A stretch of 38,366 nucleotides of DNA from CAZYQW01 sp964649825 (GTDB lineage Bacteria; Planctomycetota; B15-G4; JADJEK01): contig CAZYQW010000146.1 in the NCBI GenBank assembly GCA_964649825.1, forward strand, positions 1-38,366, read 5' to 3'. The position numbers and the translations under genes were made by a program. The notes under the pieces were generated by a model. It saw only the letters and a list, made by a program, of their open reading frames with translations, made no database searches and had not been told where the DNA came from. Positions 25,150 through 33,389 of this stretch are shown in pieces. Numbering within the stretch: position 1 is the first letter of the stretch; every line of letters starts with the position of its first letter.

Positions 25150-25953
25150 CCGCGGCTGTACGGCATCCCGCGATCGAGCCTCGTGCGGCGACCACCATTC
25201 CAGGGTCTGTCCCTGGCGCGCGGCCAGCTCGCCGGTCCAGGCCGTCACGAGGAACACGAAGTGCCGGTAGCGCGTCCCGTCGGAAGTCGTCTCGAACTGC
25301 ACGGCGGCGATGCGCGGCTGAATCGGCGCGATCCCGAGCTCCTCCTTCAGCTCCCGCGCCAGCGCGGCGGCGGGCGCTTCGCCGACTTCGAGGTGCCCCC
25401 CGGGAGTGTCGAACACGTCCGGGTCCACGCGCGCGGCCGGTGGCCGTCGCTCGACGAGGAAGCGGCCGTCCGCGCGGAACAGGAACGCACCGGCCGTCGC
25501 TCGATCGTGGAGGTCGCCGGCGATCCTCCACCCGCCCGAGACCGCGGCCGCCTCGACGTGATCCGCGTAGGCGCGCGGGTCGAACCGTACCGCGCCGAGC
25601 ACTCGCCGGGCCTCCCGCTCGATCGCGTCGGAGCCGGCGCGCACGAGCTCCACCTCACCCCACGCCGGAAAGAGCGCGACGATCTCGTTCACCGAGTGCA
25701 CGGTCTCGCCCGCCGCGTCCAGAAGCGCCGGGGGCCAGAACGGCACCACGACGGCGCCATCGGACGACGGGCTCTCTCCCGCCATGACCCCGCGCAGTCG
25801 TTCGAGCATCTCGTACGCGTACGCGTGAAGGAACACCTCGTCCGCGATGCCCGGCCGCTCGCGCAGACGTCGCACGGCGTCGACGTACTCGCCGTCGCCG
25901 GCGAACAAGCCGTCCGCCGCGCCCGGATCGATGCGCAAGCGCAGGAGGCTCAC
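25102..25953 (-). CDS. Nudix hydrolase with extended N-terminal domain
   Basis: A 283-residue protein, last gene of the eleven-gene operon. Its GTG start overlaps the preceding stop (GTGA). The complete Nudix box G-x5-E-x7-R-E-x2-E-E-x-G-I spans about residues 186-208, so phosphoanhydride hydrolysis of a nucleotide derivative is likely. The ~150 residues before the Nudix fold, with H43-A-Y-A-Y-E-M-L and a V-x-V-P-F-W-P-P segment, match nothing I recognise. In an operon with a nucleotidyltransferase it could trim or recycle a nucleotide sugar (inference). Its 3' end overlaps the convergent glycosyltransferase gene by 48 bp. Confidence 0.85.
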   Translation of the reverse strand: MSLLRLRIDPGAADGLFAGDGEYVDAVRRLRERPGIADEVFLHAYAYEMLERLRGVMAGESPSSDGAVVVPFWPPALLDAAGETVHSVNEIVALFPAWGEVELVRAGSDAIEREARRVLGAVRFDPRAYADHVEAAAVSGGWRIAGDLHDRATAGAFLFRADGRFLVERRPPAARVDPDVFDTPGGHLEVGEAPAAALARELKEELGIAPIQPRIAAVQFETTSDGTRYRHFVFLVTAWTGELAARQGQTLEWWSPHEARSRDAVQPRLGPAIAALVERGWLG

Positions 25954-27281
25954 GCGTCCCCCCCCCGCCGGTGGAGCCACGCGCCCACCTCCGCACGAAT
26001 CGCCGCCTGGTTCTCGTCGAACGGCCGCCGCGCGTCGAGCACCGTCGCGCCGTCCCGCCGCGCAATGCGCAGGAGCAGCGTTCGATAGCGATCGAGCATG
26101 TACGGGTTCTCGTCCACCGTCTTCCTGGATCGCGACTCGATCCGCGCCAGCGCCGTTTCGGACGGGACGTCCAGCAGGAACGTCCGGTCGGCGCGAGGGA
26201 ACACCGAGAGGATCTCGCGCCCGTAGGGATCGTGGAGGGAGCGCCCCGCGAACGCCGCCTCGTGCGTGTCGAGGTACCGATCGAACAACAGCACGTCCTT
26301 CCGTCCCAGGTCGGGCGCGACCGCGCTTCCGAAGTACTTGACCGAGTCGAACAGCTTCGCCGTCCGCTCGATCCGCCAGAGGTGGAGGTTGCGATCGCCC
26401 CCGCAGCTCCGCGTCAGGTCGGTCACCGTGTCGTGGAAGACGCCGTGGCGGTAGATCTTGTGGACCGCGACCGAGAGGCCGCGCGCGACGAGCCAGCTCG
26501 ACAACGCCGCGACGTGGCTCGACTTCCCCGAGCCGTCGATTCCCGTGATCGCGATCACGCGGCTCGGCGCCGCGGCGCCGGCGGGAGCCTCGACCGCGTC
26601 CCGAAGGAGCTGCTCGCGATAGACGTCGAAGCCGGCGACGGCGAGGTTCTCGAGGTCGCGGAACATCGCGAGCCGTTCCGGATGAAGCAGGCCGACGAGG
26701 TCGTGCATCCGCGCGCGCACGGTCGCGGGATACGCGTCGCCGGGCAGGATGCCGAAGAACGATCTCGCGCACCGGGTCTCGACCGGCGCCGTCCCGGCCG
26801 CCAGGCCGCGGAAGTACGGGATCGGCCGCGGCGCGCCCGCGCCGGCCGCCGCGCTCCTCGCGCGCGCGAGGAGCGCGGCAAGACGTCCGTCCAGTCCGTC
26901 GCCCCGATCGATCGGATCGATCGGATCGATCGGACACAGCCGCGGATCGCCGCGGACCGCCGCCGCGTCCAGACGCCCTTCGAGCCCCGGCGCTCGCCCG
27001 ACGAACCGCGTCGTGACGGCGATCGCGTCGTGGCGCAGGCCCTGGCGGAGCACCGCCGCCGTGGCGTCGGCCCACGGCCCGTCGTCGACGATCACCCGCG
27101 CGGCTCCGCTCGACCGGACGGCGTCGAACAGCTCGCTCCCGCGGAGGGGCCGCTCCCACAGGTCGAGCACGCCCTCCGAGGTGGAAAGGGGGGGCGCGCG
27201 GAACTCGGCGAGCTCCGGATGAAGCCACACGAGCGGCCCCGGAGGAGGCAGGACGAGCAGTGCTTTCGAGAGTCCCGTCAC
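25950..27281 (-). CDS. NMP-kinase-like protein with unrecognised N-terminal half
   Basis: A 443-residue protein. The GTG at 27281 overlaps the preceding stop (GTGA). The C-terminal ~200 residues match the thymidylate-kinase-like P-loop fold: Walker A G247-I-D-G-S-G-K-S254, the D-R motif in LLFDRYLDT, and an arginine-rich LID-like stretch (A-R-I-E-S-R-S-R-K). The N-terminal ~240 residues are unlike any thymidylate kinase, which is normally ~210 residues in total. They include a three-fold Ile-Asp-Pro repeat encoded by a 9-bp DNA repeat. Phosphoryl transfer to a nucleotide, sugar or cyclitol is possible; the acceptor is unknown. It is not the housekeeping tmk on length and context. Confidence 0.72.
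   Translation of the reverse strand: MTGLSKALLVLPPPGPLVWLHPELAEFRAPPLSTSEGVLDLWERPLRGSELFDAVRSSGAARVIVDDGPWADATAAVLRQGLRHDAIAVTTRFVGRAPGLEGRLDAAAVRGDPRLCPIDPIDPIDRGDGLDGRLAALLARARSAAAGAGAPRPIPYFRGLAAGTAPVETRCARSFFGILPGDAYPATVRARMHDLVGLLHPERLAMFRDLENLAVAGFDVYREQLLRDAVEAPAGAAAPSRVIAITGIDGSGKSSHVAALSSWLVARGLSVAVHKIYRHGVFHDTVTDLTRSCGGDRNLHLWRIERTAKLFDSVKYFGSAVAPDLGRKDVLLFDRYLDTHEAAFAGRSLHDPYGREILSVFPRADRTFLLDVPSETALARIESRSRKTVDENPYMLDRYRTLLLRIARRDGATVLDARRPFDENQAAIRAEVGAWLHRRGGDA
26906..26932. repeat. Tandem repeat, 3 x 9 bp (GATCGATCG)
   Basis: Three perfect head-to-tail copies of a 9-bp palindromic unit lie inside the kinase-like gene and encode the repeated Ile-Asp-Pro tripeptide. Because the unit is a multiple of three, copy-number change would keep the frame. 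Confidence 0.85.
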
Positions 27282-28123
27282 GGCACGATGTTCACGAGCA
27301 GCTCGGCGTTTCGCTCGACGATCGAGCGGCCGGCGTAGGTCTCGACCAACGGCAGGACCGCGCGCGCACGATCGTGGACGAGCGTCCGGAGCCAGCCCAT
27401 CTGAGCGGGAAACGCCGCCGCGAACCATGGTTCCCACGCGCGGCTCGGTGGTTCCGTCGGCAGGATCCGCAGCGCGGCGCGCCCGACTCGATCGACGGCG
27501 CGCCGAACCACATCGACGTCGGCGCGGGCGGGGTCGATCGCGACGAGCGTGCGCGGGCCGCCCCCGCCGGGCGCTCGGACGGGGAGGATCGCGTCGATCG
27601 ACGCCGCCACTCCCTCCGCCGCGCCGCTCGTGCGCCGGACGAACGAGCCGCCGGTCCGCGCGAACACCACGCCGAGCTCCTCGATCGTCCCGTCGCCGGC
27701 CGCGACCAGCAGGACGCGGGGCACCGGGCCCGGGCCGAGGTCGTCTCCACGCCCCCCTCCCGCGCCCGGCGGCGCCACGTCGTCCCAGTCGACCTCTCCC
27801 TCTGCCTCGCCCACGGTTCGACCCGCGGCGCAGAGCGCGTCGACCAACGCGTCAGCGGCGCCACCGTCGCCCGGCGGGCGTAGCACGATCAAACGAGAGT
27901 CCGCGGAAAGTCCGCCGCCCGACGCGAAGCGATCGGCCGTATCACGCGCGGTTCGCGTCCCGGGCTCGACGACGAGGCGGACGTCGACCCCGCCCCGACG
28001 CGCCGCACGGACCTTTGCGGCGGTGGCGCAGAGATAGGACGCACGGACCGGGCACGGCAGCGACAGCGCGCCGAACGGAAGGAGCTCGGGAGGAACGAGG
28101 AGGATCGTCGCGCTCGAGCTCAC
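27278..28123 (-). CDS. Unrecognised operon protein
   Basis: A 281-residue protein with a GTG start overlapping the preceding stop (GTGA); two further GTG codons directly upstream are alternatives. It opens S-S-S-A-T-I-L-L-V-P-P-E-L-L-P-F-G and has a hydrophobic alternating stretch R-V-L-L-V-A-A-G-D-G-T, suggesting a cytoplasmic Rossmann-like alpha/beta fold, but no motif I can name. A Gly/Pro-rich low-complexity region lies near residues 130-150. The C-terminus (R-N-A-E-L-L-V-N-I-V-P) is helical. Its place between the isomerase-like and kinase-like genes implies a role in the same pathway. No signal peptide or membrane helix. Confidence 0.7.
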   Translation of the reverse strand: MSSSATILLVPPELLPFGALSLPCPVRASYLCATAAKVRAARRGGVDVRLVVEPGTRTARDTADRFASGGGLSADSRLIVLRPPGDGGAADALVDALCAAGRTVGEAEGEVDWDDVAPPGAGGGRGDDLGPGPVPRVLLVAAGDGTIEELGVVFARTGGSFVRRTSGAAEGVAASIDAILPVRAPGGGGPRTLVAIDPARADVDVVRRAVDRVGRAALRILPTEPPSRAWEPWFAAAFPAQMGWLRTLVHDRARAVLPLVETYAGRSIVERNAELLVNIVP

Positions 28124-29076
28124 CACCACCTCGCGCGGCGATCGCCGACGGGCAGGAGCGGTTGCAGCTCCGCGAGCGCCTTCTTCAACCCATCGATCGG
28201 GTGGAAGATCGGATCCTCGTTCTCGATCGCGAGGTACCCGTCGTAGTTCGCGAGGACGAGCTCCGTGACGATGCGACGCCACGAGAGGTCGCCCCACCCG
28301 ACGATCCGGAAGCGAAAGCCGCGATCCGGTCGATCCCACGGGCCGTGCGCGAGCAGCCCGGAACGTCTCCAGTTGTGGGCGACCGACTCGCCGTCCTTGG
28401 CATGGACATGGATGATGCGGTCGCCGACCTCACGCACGAAGACCACGGGGTCCACGCCGGCGAGCATCAGGTTGGCCGGGTCGTAGTTGAAGCCCCATCG
28501 CCGGTGGCCGTCGAGCCACTTCACGCTCTCGACCGCGGTCTCGACGTCGTACACGATCTGCCGCGGATGAGGCTCGTGACCGAACGTGACTCCGAGGGCG
28601 TCGAAGCGATCGAGCAGCGGGCCGACGCGGTCCTGGAAGACGGGGATCATCTTCTCGAACCCGCTCGGGTCGGGCCACGGGAAGAAACGCGAGTAGTCCT
28701 CGCATCCCACGAACCCGACGAGCCGCCCCACCTCGAGCTCCGACGCCAGCTCCGCCGCGCGCTCGAGGCGCATTGCGGCGAACCGGCTCTTCTCCACCGG
28801 CGACCCGGCGTGGATGCCGTCCGTGTCGGCGTGATGCGGGCCGAGCAGGAGCTGCCCCTCACGGTGGTTCGAGACCGCCGAGATCGAGAGCCCGTACGAG
28901 GCGACCTTGCGCGAGAGCTCGGCCGCCCCTCCCGCGACGAGTTGGTCCAGGTCGACGAGGGGGCTCCGCGCGTCCACGGGAAGCTCGAGCGCGCTGAACC
29001 CGAGCCGCGCGATCGCCGCCAGCGCCGCGTCGAGGCCGAGGTCGTAGAACGGCTGCGGGCAGACCGAGATCTTCAT
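28120..29076 (-). CDS. Xylose-isomerase-like TIM-barrel sugar isomerase/epimerase
   Basis: A 318-residue protein; ATG overlaps the preceding stop (ATGA). The AP-endonuclease-2/xylose-isomerase-like barrel shows the usual metal ligands: E168 in GHEPHP, D199 in NYDPANL, H225 in IHVHAKD and E285 in LAIENED. Relatives include inosose isomerase/dehydratase (IolI, IolE), tagatose epimerases and sugar-phosphate epimerases. In this operon an isomerisation or epimerisation of a ketocyclitol or keto-sugar is the natural guess. An anti-Shine-Dalgarno-like CCTCC sits before the start instead of GGAGG, so translation probably depends on coupling. Confidence 0.87.
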   Translation of the reverse strand: MKISVCPQPFYDLGLDAALAAIARLGFSALELPVDARSPLVDLDQLVAGGAAELSRKVASYGLSISAVSNHREGQLLLGPHHADTDGIHAGSPVEKSRFAAMRLERAAELASELEVGRLVGFVGCEDYSRFFPWPDPSGFEKMIPVFQDRVGPLLDRFDALGVTFGHEPHPRQIVYDVETAVESVKWLDGHRRWGFNYDPANLMLAGVDPVVFVREVGDRIIHVHAKDGESVAHNWRRSGLLAHGPWDRPDRGFRFRIVGWGDLSWRRIVTELVLANYDGYLAIENEDPIFHPIDGLKKALAELQPLLPVGDRRARWW

Positions 29077-30029
29077 AGGAGGTGAGGATAGTCGCAGTTC
29101 GCGCAGATCGACCCGGGCGGATAGCTCCGCCGAATGTGCTGGCCACGGATCCGATCGAGGATCGGCCCGTTCCAGAGGTCCGCGACGGTCGACTCGTTGA
29201 CGTTGCCGATGATCGTCGTGCGCTTCCAATCGCAGTTGCAGAGCACCATGTCACCGTTGTAGAGGACGTATGCCTTCACGAACGGGCGCTGGCAAGGACT
29301 CGGACGCGCCGTCGCCTGGTTCCGGACGCCGAGCCGGGCGAGGTCGACGGACCCGGCTCGATTGGTGACCGGCTTGACGTAGATCGGCAGGCCAATGCGG
29401 CGCTCGAACTCGGCGCGCCCCTCCTCGATTCCGTCGAACGCCAGCGTGACCACCTTGATCTCCAGTCCTTCGAGCCGACCCTGCGACCGAAGCTCGCTGA
29501 TCTCGGCGAGGTTTCGAACGACGGTCTCGAACGCGACGCCGCGCATCACCGCGTCGTGCCGCTCCGACGTGAACCCGATCACCGAGACATCGATCTCGTC
29601 CATGCCCGCGTCGCGCAGCGCGACGGCGCGCGCTCCGTCGAGCTTCGCGCCGTTCGTGAAAATCAACGCGCGCGTGGCGGGTTCGCGGCGCTTGAGGTGA
29701 GCGGTGAACGCCTCGAGCCGCCGGTCGAGCGTCGGCTCGTTCATCAGGAACAGCGACGTCCGCTCCACGCCGCGCCCGGCGATCTGATCGACGAGCCTCT
29801 CGAACGTCTTCTCCGTCATCGCGCCCTGCGGCAACGCCGTCGCCGTCTCCGGCCAGGGGCACATCACGCAGCTCGCGTTGCACGGGCTGAACGTCTGGAT
29901 CTGGATCTTGACCGGGAAGGCGAGCCCCTCGCGCGCGATCCGATCGGGATCGATCCGTCCCTCGCGCACGCGGGCCATCAGCCCGCGCTCGCGGTCGCCC
30001 TCGGTCATCCGGTCGAAGACCGTGCCCAT
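29073..30029 (-). CDS. Radical SAM protein with auxiliary Fe-S (SPASM/twitch-like) domain
   Basis: A 318-residue protein; start chosen at the ATG 6 nt after AAAGGAG, inside the end of the GH4-like gene (25-nt overlap). The radical SAM cluster motif is C50-x3-C54-x2-C57 (PCNASCVMCPW). The C-terminus has C246, C264, C266, C309 and C312, around YNGDMVLCNCDW and ICANCDY. That count fits one auxiliary [4Fe-4S] cluster, as in the twitch domain of BtrN (the radical SAM dehydrogenase of 2-deoxystreptamine synthesis), better than the two clusters of full SPASM proteins. With a cyclase and aminotransferase beside it, an aminocyclitol dehydrogenase is a reasonable hypothesis. A peptide-modifying role is possible but no small precursor-peptide gene is visible. 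Confidence 0.85.
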   Translation of the reverse strand: MGTVFDRMTEGDRERGLMARVREGRIDPDRIAREGLAFPVKIQIQTFSPCNASCVMCPWPETATALPQGAMTEKTFERLVDQIAGRGVERTSLFLMNEPTLDRRLEAFTAHLKRREPATRALIFTNGAKLDGARAVALRDAGMDEIDVSVIGFTSERHDAVMRGVAFETVVRNLAEISELRSQGRLEGLEIKVVTLAFDGIEEGRAEFERRIGLPIYVKPVTNRAGSVDLARLGVRNQATARPSPCQRPFVKAYVLYNGDMVLCNCDWKRTTIIGNVNESTVADLWNGPILDRIRGQHIRRSYPPGSICANCDYPHLL

Positions 30030-31315
30030 GACCGGCTCCTTTCCGGACGCGTACCGCGATCGATCAACGTTCGCGCCATCCCCCGGGCCGCCTCCTCGGG
30101 GACACGCCAAGGGTGCCGCGCGAGCGCGTCGAAGACCCGCTCCTCGGTCGGCTCGTCCGCCGCCGCCAACGCCGCCGCCTCGAACTCGACGACCGCTCGA
30201 GTCAGCGCGACCATCGCCGCCGTCCCCGGCGCCGACTCGAGCGGCGCCGAGAACGGGACCGGGCGCAGCGCGTCCGCCTCGACCGCGGTCAGGGACTCGA
30301 TCACCGCGTCGTCGGCCAGCCCCGCGATCCGTCCCCGGTTGGGGCGCGACGCGTAGAGCTCGCACGAGCGGCCGCCGAGGAGGGCGACGCACGCCGGGAC
30401 GACCGCGTCCTCGATCCACGGCATCTCGCGCGAGAAGAGCGCGTCCGGCAGCTTGCCGTCGGTCACGACCGCGAAGTGCGCGTGGAGCGCGTTCGCGATC
30501 CGCTCGAGCTCGAGCCCCCGCGGCCCGCACCGGCGCTGTGCCTCGAGCTCCCGGTCACGGTGGTAGTACAGCCGCAGGTAATGGAGCGGCAGCACCCGCT
30601 CCCGTCGCATCACGTCCACGTCGACGCGGAAGATCCCGCGAGGCGGCGCCGCCTCGATCGCGTCGAAGAGCGACGGAAGCAGGTCGGCGTCGTCGCGCGA
30701 GACTCGGACGAACGCTCCCTGATGGTTGGCGCCGAGGTAGTCGGCCCGCGCAAACCCGGGCGGAGTCCCGAGGAGCGCGAGGGCGCAGGAAAGAGTGTCG
30801 GACGGCAGCTCGCAGAGGCCGAACCCGCGGTCGCCGAGAACCGGCTCGATCGCGCGGACGAGGATTCCCAGCGGGTTGCTCAGGTTGACGAACCAGCCGT
30901 CCGAGACCTCGCGCGCCGCGGTCGCGAGCCCACGGACGACGGGAACCGAGCGGAGCGCGGCGGAGAGCCCGCCCGGTCCGATGGTCTCGTCGCCCGGCTC
31001 TTCGAACGCGTGGGGGAACGTCTCGTCGAAGACGCGCTCCGCGAAGCCGCCGACGCGGACCTGGTTCAGCACCACCGCGGCGGCGTCGACGGCGCGGCGC
31101 ACGTCGGTGGTCGGCGCGTAGCGATGATCCGCCGCGCGGCGGCTCGCCACGGCGTCGCAGAAACGCGCGACCGCGTGCGTTCGCGCCTCGTCGCGTCCGA
31201 GCAGCCGAAGCTCGAGGCTCGGCAGGTCGTCTCGGCGCTCCGCCAGCCCCGCCGCGAGCCGGGGCAGGAACGCGCTCGAGCCGCCGAGAACCGCGATGAC
31301 GCGTCGATCGTTCAT
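30005..31315 (-). CDS. GH4-family NAD-dependent glycosidase-like protein
   Basis: A 436-residue protein; ATG overlaps the aminotransferase stop (ATGA). The N-terminal Rossmann motif V-L-G-G-S-S-A-F-L-P, N147 in NLSNPLG, metal-ligand candidates C168 (GLCELP) and H198 (GANHQG), and the P-L-H-Y-L-R-L-Y-Y stretch all match GH4. These enzymes use NAD+ and a divalent metal to oxidise C3 transiently and cleave glycosides by elimination. Here it could act on a glycosylated intermediate, or work as an oxidoreductase on a cyclitol; sequence alone cannot separate 6-phospho-glycosidase from galactosidase-like specificity. Confidence 0.83.
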   Translation of the reverse strand: MNDRRVIAVLGGSSAFLPRLAAGLAERRDDLPSLELRLLGRDEARTHAVARFCDAVASRRAADHRYAPTTDVRRAVDAAAVVLNQVRVGGFAERVFDETFPHAFEEPGDETIGPGGLSAALRSVPVVRGLATAAREVSDGWFVNLSNPLGILVRAIEPVLGDRGFGLCELPSDTLSCALALLGTPPGFARADYLGANHQGAFVRVSRDDADLLPSLFDAIEAAPPRGIFRVDVDVMRRERVLPLHYLRLYYHRDRELEAQRRCGPRGLELERIANALHAHFAVVTDGKLPDALFSREMPWIEDAVVPACVALLGGRSCELYASRPNRGRIAGLADDAVIESLTAVEADALRPVPFSAPLESAPGTAAMVALTRAVVEFEAAALAAADEPTEERVFDALARHPWRVPEEAARGMARTLIDRGTRPERSRSWARSSTG

Positions 31316-32439
31316 GCTGCGCCTCCAAAGAACGCGTCGACCTCGTCGCAGACGACATCGATCTGCGCGTCGGTCAACTCCGGAGAGACGGGCAACGACA
31401 GCACCGTCCGCGCGCAGGCCTCGGCCACCGGGAAGTCGCCCTCGGCGTAGCCCAGGTCGACGTCGAGGCGCTGCCGGTGCGGCGGGATCGGATAGTGAAG
31501 GCCCGCGTTCACGCCGCGCCGCTTCAAGTGGTCGCGGAGCGCGTCACGCCGTTCGGTCCGAACGACGTAGAGGTGATACACGTGGGAGCCGTCGTTCGCG
31601 CGCGGGGGCAGGACCAGGTCGCCGATCCCGGACAGCCGCTCGTCGTAGCGGGCCGCGATCTGCCGCCGGCGGCCGTTCCACGCGTCCAGGCGCGGGAGCT
31701 TCAGCTCGAGGATCACCGCCTGGAGCGTGTCGAGCTTCGTGTTCGTCGTCAGGTGACGCACCTCGTGCTTCGTCTCCTTGCCGAGGTTGCGGAGCCGGCG
31801 CAGCCGCGCCGCGAGGGTCTCGTCGGACGTGGCGATCGCGCCGGCGTCGCCGAACGCGCCCAGGTTCTTGCTCGGATGGAACGAGAAGCAGCCGGCCGCG
31901 CCGTACGTCCCCGCGCGCCGGCCGTCGCCCCCGATCGCGCCGTGCGCCTGCGCGGCGTCCTCGACCAGCGCGACGCCGAGCCGCCGACACGCGTCGACGA
32001 TCCCGTCCATCGGCGGGAGGAATCCGTACAGGTGCGCCGGCAGGAACGCGCGCGTTCGCGGCGTCGCCGCGCTTTCGATCGTCACCGCGGTCACGGCCAT
32101 CGTGTCGGGGTCGGGATCCACCAGCACCGGCCGCGCGCCGACCAGGTGGATGGCGCTCACCGTGGCGATGAACGTGTTCGCGTTCGTGACGACTTCGTCG
32201 CCCGGACCCACGCCGAGCGCGCGGAGGGCGAGAATCAACGCGTCGGTGCCTGAGTTCACGCCGACCACGTGCGCCACGCCGAGGTACTCCGCGAACGCGC
32301 GCTCGAATCGGTCGGTGGCCTCGCCGAGGATCGGGTCGTCCGACAGGAACGCGCGCTCGAGCGCCGGCATGAGCTCGCCGAGAAGATCGCGGTACTGGAC
32401 CGCGTAGTCCTTGGAGGGAACCCGGAACGACGCGTTCAT
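31312..32439 (-). CDS. DegT/DnrJ/EryC1/StrS-family aminotransferase
   Basis: A 375-residue protein; the ATG at 32439 overlaps the kinase stop (ATGA). PLP-enzyme features: N62-S-G-T-D for phosphate binding, D161 in VEDAAQAHGA for the pyridine nitrogen, and Schiff-base lysine K191 in SFHPSKNLGAFGDAG. Family members transfer an amino group to keto-sugars or ketocyclitols, including scyllo-inosose and 2-deoxy-scyllo-inosose in aminoglycoside pathways. Next to a sugar-phosphate cyclase, amination of a cyclitol ketone is plausible; a nucleotide keto-sugar is the alternative substrate. Confidence 0.92.
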   Translation of the reverse strand: MNASFRVPSKDYAVQYRDLLGELMPALERAFLSDDPILGEATDRFERAFAEYLGVAHVVGVNSGTDALILALRALGVGPGDEVVTNANTFIATVSAIHLVGARPVLVDPDPDTMAVTAVTIESAATPRTRAFLPAHLYGFLPPMDGIVDACRRLGVALVEDAAQAHGAIGGDGRRAGTYGAAGCFSFHPSKNLGAFGDAGAIATSDETLAARLRRLRNLGKETKHEVRHLTTNTKLDTLQAVILELKLPRLDAWNGRRRQIAARYDERLSGIGDLVLPPRANDGSHVYHLYVVRTERRDALRDHLKRRGVNAGLHYPIPPHRQRLDVDLGYAEGDFPVAEACARTVLSLPVSPELTDAQIDVVCDEVDAFFGGAA

Positions 32440-33389
32440 GACGCCGCCCCGCCGGCGTCCTGCGCGAGACACGCGGCACCGAACGCGCCGACGTCGTAGC
32501 CACCGGCCGCGAACTCGATCGATGCGTGATCGAACGACTCCGCGAAGCAGCGCTCGCGCGCGGCGCCCCGGACCGCCGCGAGGTATCCGGGGCCGAGCTC
32601 GGTGACTCCGCCCGCGAGCGCCACTCGGTCCGGGTTCAACGCGTTGATCAGGTTGGCGACGCCCACTCCCAACGCCCGCGCGCCGAGGTCGATGGCGCGC
32701 GCCGCCGCCCCGTCGCCCGCGATCGCCGCGGCGTGGACTTCCTCCACGGTCAGCGGCCCCTCCGTCGTGAGCAGCCGGCTCGCGGGATCATCGGCCGCGA
32801 AGCGGCGCGCGTGGTTCGCGATCGCGGAGCCTGACGCCAGCATGTTCAAGCAACCGCGCGACCCGCACCAGCAGACGTCGCCGTGCCAGTCGATCGACAT
32901 GTTGCCGAACTCCGCCGCGATGCCGGCGCGACCGCGGTAGAGGCGGCCTTCGATGAAGAGCGCGCCGCCGATGCCGGTTCCGACCGTCAAGAGCGCCATG
33001 TTCAACGCCGGTGGGGCGCCGAGCGCCACGTACTCGCCGATTCCCGCCGCGGTCGCGTCGTTCTCGACCGCGGTCGGGGCGCAGAACGCCGCCTCGATCT
33101 CGTCTCGCAGTGGAAACGCGTTCCACCCCGGCAGCATGATCGAGCTCAGCACGACCCCTCGATCGCCGTCGACGAGGCCGGCGAAGCCGACTCCGACGCC
33201 GCGCACGGTTCCGCGCCCGTCGAGGAGGCTCCTCCCCGCGTCGATCGCGCGCGCGACGACTTGTCGCGGCCCGTGCGCCGCGGAGTTCGCGATCTTGACG
33301 CGGCCGACGACGGTGCGCGCGGTGTCCAGCAGCAGGGCGAGCGTCTTCGTCGCTCCGACGTCGAGCCCGAGCCAGACGTCGTCGCTCAA
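32436..33389 (-). CDS. ROK-family sugar/cyclitol kinase with altered substrate motif
   Basis: A 317-residue protein with a TTG start overlapping the preceding stop (TTGA) and GGAGGG upstream. ATP-binding D10-V-G-A-T-K near the N-terminus, catalytic D111 in VENDATAA, G137-T-G-I-G-G, and zinc cysteines C173, C175, C180 (CWCGSRGC) are present. The usual E-x-G-H that supplies a substrate contact and zinc-binding histidine reads E160-F-G-N163, so the histidine is lost (H169 is nearby). ROK kinases include glucokinase and the C7-cyclitol kinase AcbM, so the phosphoryl acceptor may be an unusual sugar or cyclitol. Confidence 0.88.
   Translation of the reverse strand: MSDDVWLGLDVGATKTLALLLDTARTVVGRVKIANSAAHGPRQVVARAIDAGRSLLDGRGTVRGVGVGFAGLVDGDRGVVLSSIMLPGWNAFPLRDEIEAAFCAPTAVENDATAAGIGEYVALGAPPALNMALLTVGTGIGGALFIEGRLYRGRAGIAAEFGNMSIDWHGDVCWCGSRGCLNMLASGSAIANHARRFAADDPASRLLTTEGPLTVEEVHAAAIAGDGAAARAIDLGARALGVGVANLINALNPDRVALAGGVTELGPGYLAAVRGAARERCFAESFDHASIEFAAGGYDVGAFGAACLAQDAGGAAS

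Noticed and set aside
25950..27281. Housekeeping thymidylate kinase (tmk)
   Set aside because: Twice the normal length with an unknown N-terminal half and embedded in a sugar-type operon.
29073..30029. A peptide (RiPP) maturation system based on the radical SAM protein
   Set aside because: No precursor-like small gene or peptide-recognition domain is seen, and the neighbours are carbohydrate enzymes.
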